Source: Paenibacillus sp. S150
GTDB taxonomy: Bacteria > Bacillota > Bacilli > Paenibacillales > Paenibacillaceae
DNA length: 64,000 nt
Reading direction: 5' to 3'
Assembly: GCF_019352175.1 (NCBI RefSeq)
Contig: NZ_JACBYI010000002.1
Coordinates: 186,001-250,000 of the forward strand
In this document: positions 7,889-15,689 of the stretch, piece by piece
Position numbering within the stretch: the first letter of the stretch is position 1
Layout: every line of letters starts with the position of its first letter
Notes under the pieces: generated by a model
What the model saw: the letters and a program-made list of their open reading frames with translations, nothing else
What the model was told of the DNA's origin: nothing
Database searches by the model: none
Program-made: the position numbers and the translations under genes

Positions 7889-9388
7889 GTGATTTTTGAA
7901 TCTAGGCTGAAGGCCGGAGAAGTACTCGGGAACAGATACAGAATTGCCGGAATGATCGGAACAGGGGGCATGAGCCATGTTTTTCTCGCAGAGGATTTGC
8001 GCCTGCCGGGAAAACGCTGGGCCGTAAAGGAGAGTATCAGCAAAGAAGGCGGACACGGGGATTTCCGGGCGGAGGCCGGGCTGCTGATCTCCCTAAGCCA
8101 TCCGCTGCTGCCGCGGGTGGTCGATTTCTTTCCGCCGGACCGGGAAGGCTACTGTTATCTTGTAATGGATTATATCGAGGGAGTGACGTTAAGCGAGCAC
8201 CTCATGTCCAATCCCGGGCCGCTGCCCGCAATACACATTATCCGGTATGCGAAGCAGCTGCTTAAGGTGCTGGAGTATTTGCATGGTCACCATCCGCCGA
8301 TTGTTCACCGGGATATGAAGCCCGGAAATATTATGCTGACAGGCCCTGATGAGCTGATGCTGATTGATTTTGGCATTGCGCGCAGGCTGGGCAAGGACGA
8401 CACCGAGAAGCTGGGGACGGCCGGCTTTGCGGCTCCAGAGCAGTATGGGCGAGGACCAAGCGGGCCTGCCGCGGATTTGTACGGATTGGGGGCACTGCTG
8501 CTGTACATGGCTACCGGAGGCCAATTCAGCCGCTGGCAGCCGGGGCTGGAGGGAAAGCTGCGCCTCCAATTGCCGGACTCTCTAATCCCGGTAATCCGGC
8601 GCCTGCTGCGCCAGCATCCCGAAGAGAGATATCCCGGCGCGGAAGCTGTTCTTGCTGCTCTGGAGCCGATCGAAGCCGAAGCAGGGAAGGCGACCGGGAA
8701 AAGAATTCTGCGCAGCAAGCCTGCACCCGTCCGCCCGCAACAGGCAGCCCATGTGGTCGCTCTCCTTGGTGTAGCGCCCGGCCTGGGCACAACGCATACC
8801 TCTTTGGCGGCAAGCAGCTGCCTGTCCAGATTCGGTACTGCCGCCTGGGTAGATTTCAACCCGGCTTCGACAGTGTATGAACGAATTGGGAATATGCTGG
8901 AAATTCCGGAGGAAGGCGGAAGGCACGAGGGTGCCGCTGCGCCCTTGGTATGGAAGGGGGTGCACTTCTATAAAAGGCCGCCGGGGGGCGATATCAGCTC
9001 TTTGCTCAGCGGCGCGTACAGCTTCGTGGTCCTCGATTTGGGCACAGCAGACTATGAGGGGGCGCTTGAGGAATTTGCGGCGAGCGCAATACCGCTGCTC
9101 GTGGCTTCAGGTGCGGATTGGCGCCTGGAGGAAACACTGCGCTGGCTGGCCGGCAGCGGGAGGACTCCCCAGCCGCATTGGCGGATCTGCCTGCCGCTTT
9201 CCGCCCGGTCTGCTGCCGGCCTGCTGGAATCCGCTTTGGGAGGCATGAAGGTACACGGCTTGCCGTACCAGCCGGACCCTTTTCAGCATAAAGGCCGGCT
9301 GGGTGAGACACTTGAACGTCTGCTCAAAGAGCAATGTCCGGGACGCATATTTACGAAACGCGGTGGAATATTTCAGAAAAAACCATGA
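7889..9388 (+). CDS. Ser/Thr protein kinase fused to a degenerate ParA/MinD-like domain
   Basis: A 499-residue two-part protein. Residues 1-265 form a Hanks-type kinase: glycine loop GTGGMSHVF, VAIK-type Lys in WAVKES, HRDMKPGN catalytic loop, DFG in IDFGIARR, and APEQYG activation-segment end. All key residues are present, so activity is likely. After a basic linker, residues about 288-490 resemble a SIMIBI/ParA-type fold: LLGVAPGLGTTHTSLA is a deviant Walker A but has Thr where the invariant lysine should be, and VVLDLG matches the Walker B strand. No transmembrane segment or PASTA domain is present, unlike PrkC. No phosphatase gene is adjacent. It stands alone between a hairpin and the ABC-F gene. 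Confidence 0.88.
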   Translation: MIFESRLKAGEVLGNRYRIAGMIGTGGMSHVFLAEDLRLPGKRWAVKESISKEGGHGDFRAEAGLLISLSHPLLPRVVDFFPPDREGYCYLVMDYIEGVTLSEHLMSNPGPLPAIHIIRYAKQLLKVLEYLHGHHPPIVHRDMKPGNIMLTGPDELMLIDFGIARRLGKDDTEKLGTAGFAAPEQYGRGPSGPAADLYGLGALLLYMATGGQFSRWQPGLEGKLRLQLPDSLIPVIRRLLRQHPEERYPGAEAVLAALEPIEAEAGKATGKRILRSKPAPVRPQQAAHVVALLGVAPGLGTTHTSLAASSCLSRFGTAAWVDFNPASTVYERIGNMLEIPEEGGRHEGAAAPLVWKGVHFYKRPPGGDISSLLSGAYSFVVLDLGTADYEGALEEFAASAIPLLVASGADWRLEETLRWLAGSGRTPQPHWRICLPLSARSAAGLLESALGGMKVHGLPYQPDPFQHKGRLGETLERLLKEQCPGRIFTKRGGIFQKKP

Positions 9389-9537
9389 TCTTTCTGATTT
9401 ATTTGGCCGATAAAGCTTTTTCCGGGCAAACTCCTGTTTCAGTGTGGCGCTTACATGTGCTAGAATAAATCGTTGCATGTTGGTTTGAAGGAATATGGGC
9501 CTCATTTAAAATATAGACAGGAGCTTACGGAGAATTT

Positions 9538-11091
9538 ATGAGTTTACTTACTGTAGAAGACGTTTCCCACAACTTTGGAGATCGGCAGCTGTTCAAGAAT
9601 GTATCGTTCCGGCTGCTTGCCGGTGAGCATGTTGGACTGGTAGGGGCGAATGGCGTCGGGAAGTCGACTCTGATGAATATTTTGACCGGCAAACTGCTTA
9701 AGGACAGCGGCAAGGTGGAGTGGACGCCTAAGGTCCGCTACGGCTATCTCGACCAGCATACGATGCTTACTCCCGGCAAAACCGTGCGCGATGTCCTGAA
9801 GGATGCCTTCCTGCCGCTGCTTGAGCTGGAGATGGAAATGATGGCCATCACTGAGAAAATGGGTGAGGCAGCTCCTGGTGAGCTTGAGGTGCTGCTGGAG
9901 CAGATGGGCGAAATCCAGGAACAGCTGGATATCGGCGATTTCTATCTGATCGATGTGAAGGTAGAGGAGATGGGCAACGGCCTGGGTCTGTCGGCAATCG
10001 GCCTGGACCGTGATGTGGCATCATTAAGCGGGGGCCAGCGCACGAAGGTTCTGCTGGCGAAGCTGCTGCTGGAGAAGCCCAATGTTCTGCTGATCGATGA
10101 GCCCACCAACTATCTGGATGTGGAGCATATCGACTGGCTGACGGGCTATCTGAAGCAATATCCGTATGCGTTCATTCTGATTTCCCATGATAGCGAATTT
10201 ATGAATAAAGTCGTGGATGTCGTGTATCATCTGGAATTTGCCAGGCTGACCCGTTATACGGCCAACTATGAGAAGTTCCTCCACATGGCCGACATGAACA
10301 AGAATCAGCATATTGAAGCCTATGAGAAGCAGCGGGAATTTATCAAAAAGCAGGAAGACTTCATTCAGCGCAATAAGGCGCGGTATTCCACTTCCGGCCG
10401 GGCAAAGAGCCGCGAGAAGCAGCTTGACCGCCTGGAGCGGATTGACCGTCCGGAGGAAGCTGCCAAGCCGGCGTTCTCCTTCAAGGAGAGCCGGGCCAGC
10501 GGCAAGACGGTATTTGAAGGCATTGACTTCGAAATCGGCTACGGACGCCCGCTGCTGCCCAAGCTGAATGTGACGATTGAACGCGGTGAGAAGATTGCCA
10601 TTGTCGGCTGCAACGGGGTGGGTAAATCCACACTGCTGAAGACGATTCTGGGCGTGATTCCTGCCTACAGCGGCACAACATATCTCGGCGATTTCCTTAA
10701 TTCCGCATACTTCCAGCAGGAGGTTAAGGCGGCAAATCTTACGCCGATTGATGACGTATGGAATGAGTTCTCCAGTCTCAGCCAGCATGAGGTGCGTGCC
10801 CATCTGGCCCGCTGCGGCCTGAAGAATGAGCATATTACCCGTCCGCTGAACATGCTGAGCGGAGGCGAACAGGCCAAGGTGCGCCTGTGCAAGCTGATGA
10901 TGCGCGAGAGCAATTGGCTCCTGTTCGATGAACCTACGAACCACTTGGATGCAGTTGCCAAGGCAGAATTAAAACGGGCACTGCAGGAGTACAAAGGTAC
11001 GATTCTGCTTGTTTCCCACGAACCGGATTTTTATGAGGATTGGGTTACCAAGATTTGGAATGTTGAGCAGTGGTCGGCGCAATCAGTATAA
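9538..11091 (+). CDS. ABC-F family ATPase (ribosome-associated type)
   Basis: A 517-residue protein with two ABC domains and no membrane segment, the ABC-F layout of translation factors or antibiotic-resistance proteins. Domain 1 has GANGVGKST (about 37-45), LSGGQRTK and LLIDEPTNYLD. Domain 2 has GCNGVGKST, LSGGEQAK and WLLFDEPTNHLD. The linker between them is basic and helical (around residues 240-315). Length and sequence style resemble Bacillus YfmM. A promoter is plausible upstream, with extended -10 TGTGCTAGAAT at 9456-9466. Function in translation rescue is from family knowledge; resistance cannot be inferred. Confidence 0.88.
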   Translation: MSLLTVEDVSHNFGDRQLFKNVSFRLLAGEHVGLVGANGVGKSTLMNILTGKLLKDSGKVEWTPKVRYGYLDQHTMLTPGKTVRDVLKDAFLPLLELEMEMMAITEKMGEAAPGELEVLLEQMGEIQEQLDIGDFYLIDVKVEEMGNGLGLSAIGLDRDVASLSGGQRTKVLLAKLLLEKPNVLLIDEPTNYLDVEHIDWLTGYLKQYPYAFILISHDSEFMNKVVDVVYHLEFARLTRYTANYEKFLHMADMNKNQHIEAYEKQREFIKKQEDFIQRNKARYSTSGRAKSREKQLDRLERIDRPEEAAKPAFSFKESRASGKTVFEGIDFEIGYGRPLLPKLNVTIERGEKIAIVGCNGVGKSTLLKTILGVIPAYSGTTYLGDFLNSAYFQQEVKAANLTPIDDVWNEFSSLSQHEVRAHLARCGLKNEHITRPLNMLSGGEQAKVRLCKLMMRESNWLLFDEPTNHLDAVAKAELKRALQEYKGTILLVSHEPDFYEDWVTKIWNVEQWSAQSV

Positions 11092-11158
11092 GCTGAAGCT
11101 GGAGGCGAACAGCCCGGGCGGCTTCTCTCCGGCTTTTAAATATATGGGGGGCCTTGTT

Positions 11159-12229
11159 ATGAGCCATACGGAACAGGAAAAAGATATTGCCGAACAGGAG
11201 CGCGGGCGGGACGGCCGCTATTCGCGACAGGTACGGTTCACTCCCTTTGGTGCGGAGGGGCAGGCGGGGCTTGCCCGCTCGGCCGTGCTGATCATCGGAG
11301 CGGGCGCTCTGGGTACAGGAATTGCCGAGACACTGGCCCGCTGCGGAGTAGGGCGGATTGTTCTGGCGGACCGCGACTATGTGGAGTGGAGCAATCTGCA
11401 GCGCCAGCAGCTGTATACGGAAGAGGATGCCCGGCAGCGCATCCCCAAAGCGGCAGCAGCCAAGGCGAGGCTTGAGCAGATCAACTCGGAAATTACGATT
11501 GAGGCCCAGGTGCTGGATGTGCGCGCCGAGGAGCTGGAGAGCCTGCTTCAAGGTGTGGATCTGATTATGGATGGAACGGATAATTTCGACATCCGGCTGA
11601 TCATCAATGATATGGCTCAAAAGCACGGCATTCCCTGGATTTACGGCGCTTGTGTCGGAAGCTATGGCATAACCTACACGATCCTGCCGGGAGAAACGCC
11701 ATGCCTGAACTGTCTCCTGGGTGCGGTGCCGCTTGGCGGCGATACCTGTGACACGGCCGGCATCCTTCCGCAGGCAGTACAGCTGGTTACGGCCAACGGC
11801 ACAGCGGAGGCGCTGAAGCTGCTTGGCGGACACCGTGAGCAGCTTCGGAACAAGCTGCTGTCGTTCGATGTATGGCGCAACGAACATCAGGAGATCGGCG
11901 TCAAGGCCGCGAAAAAGGATAGCTGTCCTTCCTGCGGCTGTCATCCGGTTTATCCTTATCTGACTGCGGCGAACACCGAACGCAGCGATGTGCTGTGCGG
12001 CAGGGATACGGTGCAGATCCGGCCGGCGCTCCGCCAAAAGCTGAATCTGAAGGACACGGCAGCCCGCCTTGCAAGCCTCGGCAGCGGTACGGTTGAGAGC
12101 AATCCTTATCTGGTGTCCTTTACCGAGGAGCCGTACCGGCTGGTCATTTTTGGGGATGGACGGGCTTTGATTCATGGAACCAGTGATATTGCTGCCGCGC
12201 GCAGCTTTTATCACCGGTATTTCGGATAG
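11159..12229 (+). CDS. ThiF/MoeB-family adenylyltransferase
   Basis: A 356-residue E1-like enzyme that adenylates the C-terminal glycine of a ThiS/MoaD-type sulfur carrier. The ATP-binding loop is GAGALGTGIAE, the arginine-rich segment is SNLQRQQLY, and the catalytic Cys region is GDTCDTAG. Two zinc pairs, CLNC and CPSCGC, are intact. A C-terminal extension of about 90 residues replaces the rhodanese domain of some homologues. The ATG at 11159 is preceded by a G-run ribosome site 8 bp upstream; an ATG at 11144 is the alternative. No carrier gene lies next to it, so thiamine versus molybdopterin use is undecided. moeA and mobB are 50 kb away. Confidence 0.85.
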   Translation: MSHTEQEKDIAEQERGRDGRYSRQVRFTPFGAEGQAGLARSAVLIIGAGALGTGIAETLARCGVGRIVLADRDYVEWSNLQRQQLYTEEDARQRIPKAAAAKARLEQINSEITIEAQVLDVRAEELESLLQGVDLIMDGTDNFDIRLIINDMAQKHGIPWIYGACVGSYGITYTILPGETPCLNCLLGAVPLGGDTCDTAGILPQAVQLVTANGTAEALKLLGGHREQLRNKLLSFDVWRNEHQEIGVKAAKKDSCPSCGCHPVYPYLTAANTERSDVLCGRDTVQIRPALRQKLNLKDTAARLASLGSGTVESNPYLVSFTEEPYRLVIFGDGRALIHGTSDIAAARSFYHRYFG

Positions 12230-12246
12230 CGAGGGGGAATATTGAA

Positions 12247-12549
12247 ATGCGAAACGGTGCAATCAGACATATGGCGATCTTTACTTTGAAGCATCCGCAA
12301 GGCTCACCGGAAACAGAGAGCTTTCTTAAAGACGGAGAGAAGATTCTCAGTGCCATACCGGTAGTGGCTGGCTTTGAGGTGCTGCGCCAGGTAAGTGCCA
12401 AATGCGAGTTTAGTTACGGCTTCTCTATGGAGTTTGAGAACCGGGAAGCCTATGATACCTACAACGCGCATCCCGATCATCAGCGGTTTGTCCGGGAACG
12501 CTGGGAAACCGAGGTTCTAAACTTTCATGAAATCGACTTTATGAAATAA
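12247..12549 (+). CDS. Dabb (stress-responsive alpha/beta barrel) family protein
   Basis: A 100-residue ferredoxin-like fold protein of the Dabb family. It opens IRHMAIFTLKHP, the usual first strand with a conserved His, and has AYDTYNAHPDHQRFV, the hallmark helix and HPxH segment. Members include dimeric stress proteins and aromatic cyclases, and no reaction can be assigned. It follows the ThiF-like gene after 17 bp and probably shares its transcript. A terminator follows at 12570. Confidence 0.78.
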   Translation: MRNGAIRHMAIFTLKHPQGSPETESFLKDGEKILSAIPVVAGFEVLRQVSAKCEFSYGFSMEFENREAYDTYNAHPDHQRFVRERWETEVLNFHEIDFMK

Positions 12550-12569
12550 AATCGCACAATATTCAGGAC

Positions 12570-12605
12570 AAAGAGGCCATTCCGGAGAATGGTCTCTTTG
12601 CTTTG
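12570..12605 (+). terminator. Terminator after the Dabb gene
   Basis: AAAGAGGCCATTC and GAATGGTCTCTTT pair over 13 positions with one G-U, loop CGGA, followed by GCTTT. It ends the ThiF-like/Dabb unit. Confidence 0.75.
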
Positions 12606-12673
12606 CGGGAAATCTAAGGATCATCTGCAGCAGTGCTGCTGCAAGGCTGATATGATGCGGGGGATAACAGTGA

Positions 12674-13435
12674 ATGAGAAATGAGACCATTGCCTGGTTT
12701 GTGCCCGCGCAGCCCGCCGATGTCCGTGTCGGCCCGGAAGAGGGGCGCGAGAGGGAGGAACGCTTGAATCTGGCAGAGGCGCTGCAGGAGATGGGCCTGC
12801 AAACAGCAATGAGCGAAGATCTCGAGGATCTTCGCTCATTGCTGTCCAGAGTGGAACCCGTACTGCTGCTCACAGAACTGAATAGGGCGGCAGAGTGGGC
12901 CGGATGGGGTATAATTTCGGATCTGAGGGAGCGGGGGAGTGTTCTTCCTGTAATGGTTATTTCAAATGGAGCGTTTGGCGAGGAGGCGGTAGCGGTTTTT
13001 AAGGCAGGTGGCAACGAGTATATGGTGAAGCCTGTACATATCGGTGAGTTCAAATGCAGAGTCGATAATTTATTGAGACTTACAGGCCGCCGCCGCGGCC
13101 TTTCGTCCCGGCTGAAGGTGGATGGTCTGATCCTTGATCCAACCCGCCGGCTGGTAAGCCGGGATGGCATAGAGCTGAAAATGACGCCCAAAGAGTTTGA
13201 CCTGCTCTATTATCTGGCTGAAAATCTGGGGGACGTCTGTCCCCGTGATGAAATTCTGAAGCAGGTTTGGGGCTATCATTTTCATGCAGACACCAATGTG
13301 GTTGATGTGTATATCAGACATCTCCGCTTAAAAGTGGACAAAGGCCACAAGAATAAGCTGATTCATACGGTGCGTGGAACCGGATATGTACTGCGGGCGC
13401 CGGAAGGGGCGCCGCATGCTGACACCATACTCTGA
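12674..13435 (+). CDS. OmpR-type response regulator with degenerate receiver domain (orphan)
   Basis: A 253-residue protein with an intact C-terminal winged-helix DNA-binding domain: MTPKEFDLLYYLAEN, then DTNVVDVYIRHLRLKVD and VRGTGYVL. The N-terminal receiver is atypical. The acidic pair expected near the N-terminus is absent, and the phospho-acceptor position reads L-L-T-E-L where family members have L-L-D-L, so Asp is replaced by Glu. The lysine switch (MVKPVH) is kept. No histidine kinase is adjacent. It is probably a phosphorylation-independent regulator of unknown target. A 43-bp perfect palindrome lies in the coding sequence (12803-12845). Start ATG 12674 has a G-run 10 bp upstream; ATG 12809 is in frame inside the palindrome. 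Confidence 0.82.
   Translation: MRNETIAWFVPAQPADVRVGPEEGREREERLNLAEALQEMGLQTAMSEDLEDLRSLLSRVEPVLLLTELNRAAEWAGWGIISDLRERGSVLPVMVISNGAFGEEAVAVFKAGGNEYMVKPVHIGEFKCRVDNLLRLTGRRRGLSSRLKVDGLILDPTRRLVSRDGIELKMTPKEFDLLYYLAENLGDVCPRDEILKQVWGYHFHADTNVVDVYIRHLRLKVDKGHKNKLIHTVRGTGYVLRAPEGAPHADTIL
12803..12845. repeat. 43-bp perfect palindrome inside a regulator gene
   Basis: Two 19-nt arms (12803-12821 and 12827-12845) are exact reverse complements, separated by the 5-nt loop TCGAG. The left arm begins ACAGCAATGAGC. It codes for the end of one helix and the next strand of the receiver domain (A-M-S-E-D-L-E-D-L-R-S-L-L). Such length and perfection is far beyond chance for coding sequence. Confidence 0.95.
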
Positions 13436-13489
13436 ACAAAGCCAACCAATTTTTGTTTTTTGCAAATGAATGGGATTAGTCCAGTGCTG

Positions 13490-13996
13490 TTACAGTACGC
13501 GGCGTGCTTTCAGATAGGTTTTTTTCCAATTGCCGGAGTTCAAGTCGGAGATGGTTACACCGGGTGAACCGTAAGTGTGAAGAATTTTGCCATTTCCGGC
13601 GTAGACGGCTACATGGGTCACATTAGAGCCCGTAGCTCTGCTGCCGCTGGAGAAGAACACCAAGTCGCCCACCTTCAGGTTCGCTTTGGATACGGAGGTG
13701 CCTACTTTGGATTGTGCCACAGAGGTACGGGGCAGATCTATGCCGTATTTAGCAAAAATGAATTTTGTGAACGAGGAGCAGTCAAAGGATTTGGAGGAAG
13801 AAGCGGAAGCGCCGAACTCGTAACGCACACCCAAATATTTTTTCCCGAAGTTCACAATGCTTTGACCTGTCTCGGAGGACACAGTTGCGGCAGCAACGGG
13901 TGCTGTGCCGGCTCCTGTTGCCATGAGGGTGCCCAGGCCAATCGTGGTGCACATGCCCACTACAATTGCTTGTTTGAACCATTGGTGTTTCTTCAT
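13490..13996 (-). CDS. Secreted NlpC/P60 peptidoglycan endopeptidase
   Basis: A 168-residue exported wall hydrolase of the NlpC/P60 family, which cut gamma-D-glutamyl-diaminopimelate bonds in stem peptides. The N-terminus is a clear signal peptide: MKKHQWFKQ, a hydrophobic stretch, then cleavage around AAAT near residue 37. The catalytic Cys is in FDCSSFTKF (about residue 71), the first His in THVAVYAG and the third polar residue in ILHTYG. It has no LysM or SH3 wall-binding domain, so it is a minimal single-domain enzyme. It is transcribed alone on the minus strand, with GGAGG before the start. Confidence 0.9.
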   Translation of the reverse strand: MKKHQWFKQAIVVGMCTTIGLGTLMATGAGTAPVAAATVSSETGQSIVNFGKKYLGVRYEFGASASSSKSFDCSSFTKFIFAKYGIDLPRTSVAQSKVGTSVSKANLKVGDLVFFSSGSRATGSNVTHVAVYAGNGKILHTYGSPGVTISDLNSGNWKKTYLKARRVL

Positions 13997-14181
13997 TTTG
14001 TATTACCTCCCAATTAATATCTGAATCTCTATTCTCTTGCCTGTTCGTAGTATAGCAGGTTATGAATCACCTAAATTTTGGAGCAGAGGCGTCAAATCCA
14101 GGCCGGGCAAGAGATGGAAGCGTTTTATTAAAATCTCATTAAAAGTTACAAAATATTAATATTTAGGTGACGCGCGCAAAG

Positions 14182-14225
14182 AAAAAAGCCGGAAACCCTT
14201 GTGCGGCAAGAGGTTTACCGGCTTT
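14182..14225 (-). terminator. Terminator after thiN
   Basis: On the minus strand AAAGCCGGTAAACC pairs with GGTTTCCGGCTTT (one bulge) and is followed by a T-run (CTTTTTTC). It lies 48 bp beyond the thiN stop. Confidence 0.8.
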
Positions 14226-14272
14226 ACACTTTTGAAACAAAAGTTACAGTGATGTCTCCAAATCCATATGTA

Positions 14273-14914
14273 TCAGTCCTTGCTTTGGATAATCAGAAGC
14301 AGTCCGCTCTCTATGGAGACGGTGCCGCGGTCAGCAGTCAGCATGTTGCTTACTCCAAGAGATTGCCCCAGCTTCAGTGTGGCGCCTGTCAGCGGATATT
14401 GAAAGCCTTCAATCGTAATTCCGGTGACCTCCGGTGTCAATGGAAGCAGGGAGACATAAGTGTAACCCATTCCATGGATCTCAGTCTGGGAGCCGGTCAG
14501 GGTGATATAGTTGTGCGAATCCATCACCGAGCAGCGTACTTGGCGCTGCAGTGCTCTTGTCATCATTTGAATACTGGCGAGGGTATGGTCGATCCTTGTT
14601 CCCGTCACACCCAGGAGCAGAATCGATTCCGGCTGGGTGCCCAGTGCGAGATCCAGCGCCATTTCACTGTCAGTTAAATCCTTGTTTACGGGATCACAGG
14701 CAATGGTGTTTTTACTTCCCGCTTCGATTTGCCGGAGGGCTTCCGGAGTGACGGAATCGAAATCGCCTACAGCGATATCCGGCATAACCCCGTGCGAAAT
14801 GAGAAATAAAGCTCCCCGGTCAGCCCCGATTACAAAATCCTCTTCATCTAATAGAGATAAATACTCCGCCGACAGATCTCCTCCGGCAAAGATAACAACC
14901 CGTTTGGTTGGCAT
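14273..14914 (-). CDS. thiN: Thiamine diphosphokinase
   Basis: A 213-residue enzyme that converts thiamine to thiamine diphosphate with ATP, the cofactor used by PdhA/PdhB encoded 2 kb away. It has the N-terminal GADRGALFL and GDFDSVTPE blocks of the catalytic domain, KDLTDSEMALDLAL, GVTGTRIDHTLAS, and a C-terminal beta-rich thiamine-binding domain ending GTVSIESGLLLII. Length matches Bacillus ThiN. It is preceded on its strand by a GGAGG ribosome site and is monocistronic. No TPP riboswitch is visible upstream. Confidence 0.92.
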   Translation of the reverse strand: MPTKRVVIFAGGDLSAEYLSLLDEEDFVIGADRGALFLISHGVMPDIAVGDFDSVTPEALRQIEAGSKNTIACDPVNKDLTDSEMALDLALGTQPESILLLGVTGTRIDHTLASIQMMTRALQRQVRCSVMDSHNYITLTGSQTEIHGMGYTYVSLLPLTPEVTGITIEGFQYPLTGATLKLGQSLGVSNMLTADRGTVSIESGLLLIIQSKD

Positions 14915-15050
14915 GGGGCAACCTCCTTATTAGTGACGGCATAGTTAGTTTTCCTGACCAAGTATAATGCAGATCGAAAAGTTGTACAATTGTCCCTGAC
15001 CGCGCTAAAATAAATAAAGTACGTTAATGTACAGAATTATAAGTAAAACT

Positions 15051-15533
15051 ATGCTGGAGGTGAGAAGAATCGTTAACGTGCTGTTTGTATGTCTGGGTAA
15101 TATTTGCCGTTCGCCGATGGCGGAGGCTGTTCTTCGCCACAAGATTCTTGAGCGGGGGCTGACGGAACAGGTTGCTGTCGATTCTGCAGGCACCGGAGAC
15201 TGGCATGTGGGCAAAGGGCCGCATGAAGGAACCCGGCGTATTCTGGATGCGCAAGGCATCAGCTATGAGCACATGAAGGCGCGTCTTGTAAGCAGCGGCG
15301 ATTTCAAGGCATTTGATTATATCCTCTGCATGGACCAGTCCAATGGCGAGAATGTGCGGAGGGTTCCGGGCGGAGAGAATGCAAAGCTGTTGTTCTTCAT
15401 GGATTTATTGCCCGAGGAGGAGCTGAGGGAAGTGCCGGACCCTTATTTTACCGGTAATTTCGAGCAGGTTTACACCCTGATCAACGCGGGCTGTGATGTG
15501 CTGCTGAACCGGATTATCAAGGAAAAGCTCTAA
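15051..15533 (+). CDS. Low-molecular-weight protein tyrosine/arginine phosphatase
   Basis: An LMW-PTP-family phosphatase. The P-loop C-L-G-N-I-C-R-S-P (C-X5-R-S) is close to the N-terminus and the general acid is in VPDPYFTG near the C-terminus. Bacillus homologues include YwlE (protein-arginine phosphatase) and YfkJ/PtpA; the T-to-I change in the loop (GNICRS rather than GNTCRS) argues for tyrosine rather than arginine specificity, but this is inference. The start is uncertain. The only good ribosome site, GGAGGTGA at 15055-15062, lies within the frame and would serve a non-ATG start near 15069-15078, whereas ATGs at 15027 and 15051 lack one. Confidence 0.88.
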   Translation: MLEVRRIVNVLFVCLGNICRSPMAEAVLRHKILERGLTEQVAVDSAGTGDWHVGKGPHEGTRRILDAQGISYEHMKARLVSSGDFKAFDYILCMDQSNGENVRRVPGGENAKLLFFMDLLPEEELREVPDPYFTGNFEQVYTLINAGCDVLLNRIIKEKL

Positions 15534-15570
15534 CGTCTCATGCCTGTAAAAGGCCTCTGCGGGCTGGGTT

Positions 15571-15596
15571 GCCGTCCTTGTATATTAAGGACGGGC
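15571..15596. repeat. Inverted repeat downstream of the phosphatase gene
   Basis: GCCGTCCTT and AAGGACGG pair around a GTATATT loop, with no T-run after it. It could be a weak terminator or mRNA-stabilising hairpin. Its CCGTCC/GGACGG core also occurs in the hairpin at 54377-54395. Confidence 0.6.
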
Positions 15597-15689
15597 ACCT
15601 TAGGAGCCCATCCTATAATGAAAGCGTAAACACTTAAACATGATACATATGTTCGCAGGATGTTCACTTTTTTGTCTTTCAAAGCTGTT

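Noticed and set aside
12809..13435. Short version of the response regulator starting within the palindrome
   Set aside because: ATG 12809 is in frame, but it has no ribosome site and would delete the first receiver strand; the longer frame keeps recognisable downstream receiver features.
14915..15050. TPP riboswitch upstream of thiN
   Set aside because: The conserved CTGAGA and GATCTGG-type blocks are not found near the thiN start on the minus strand.
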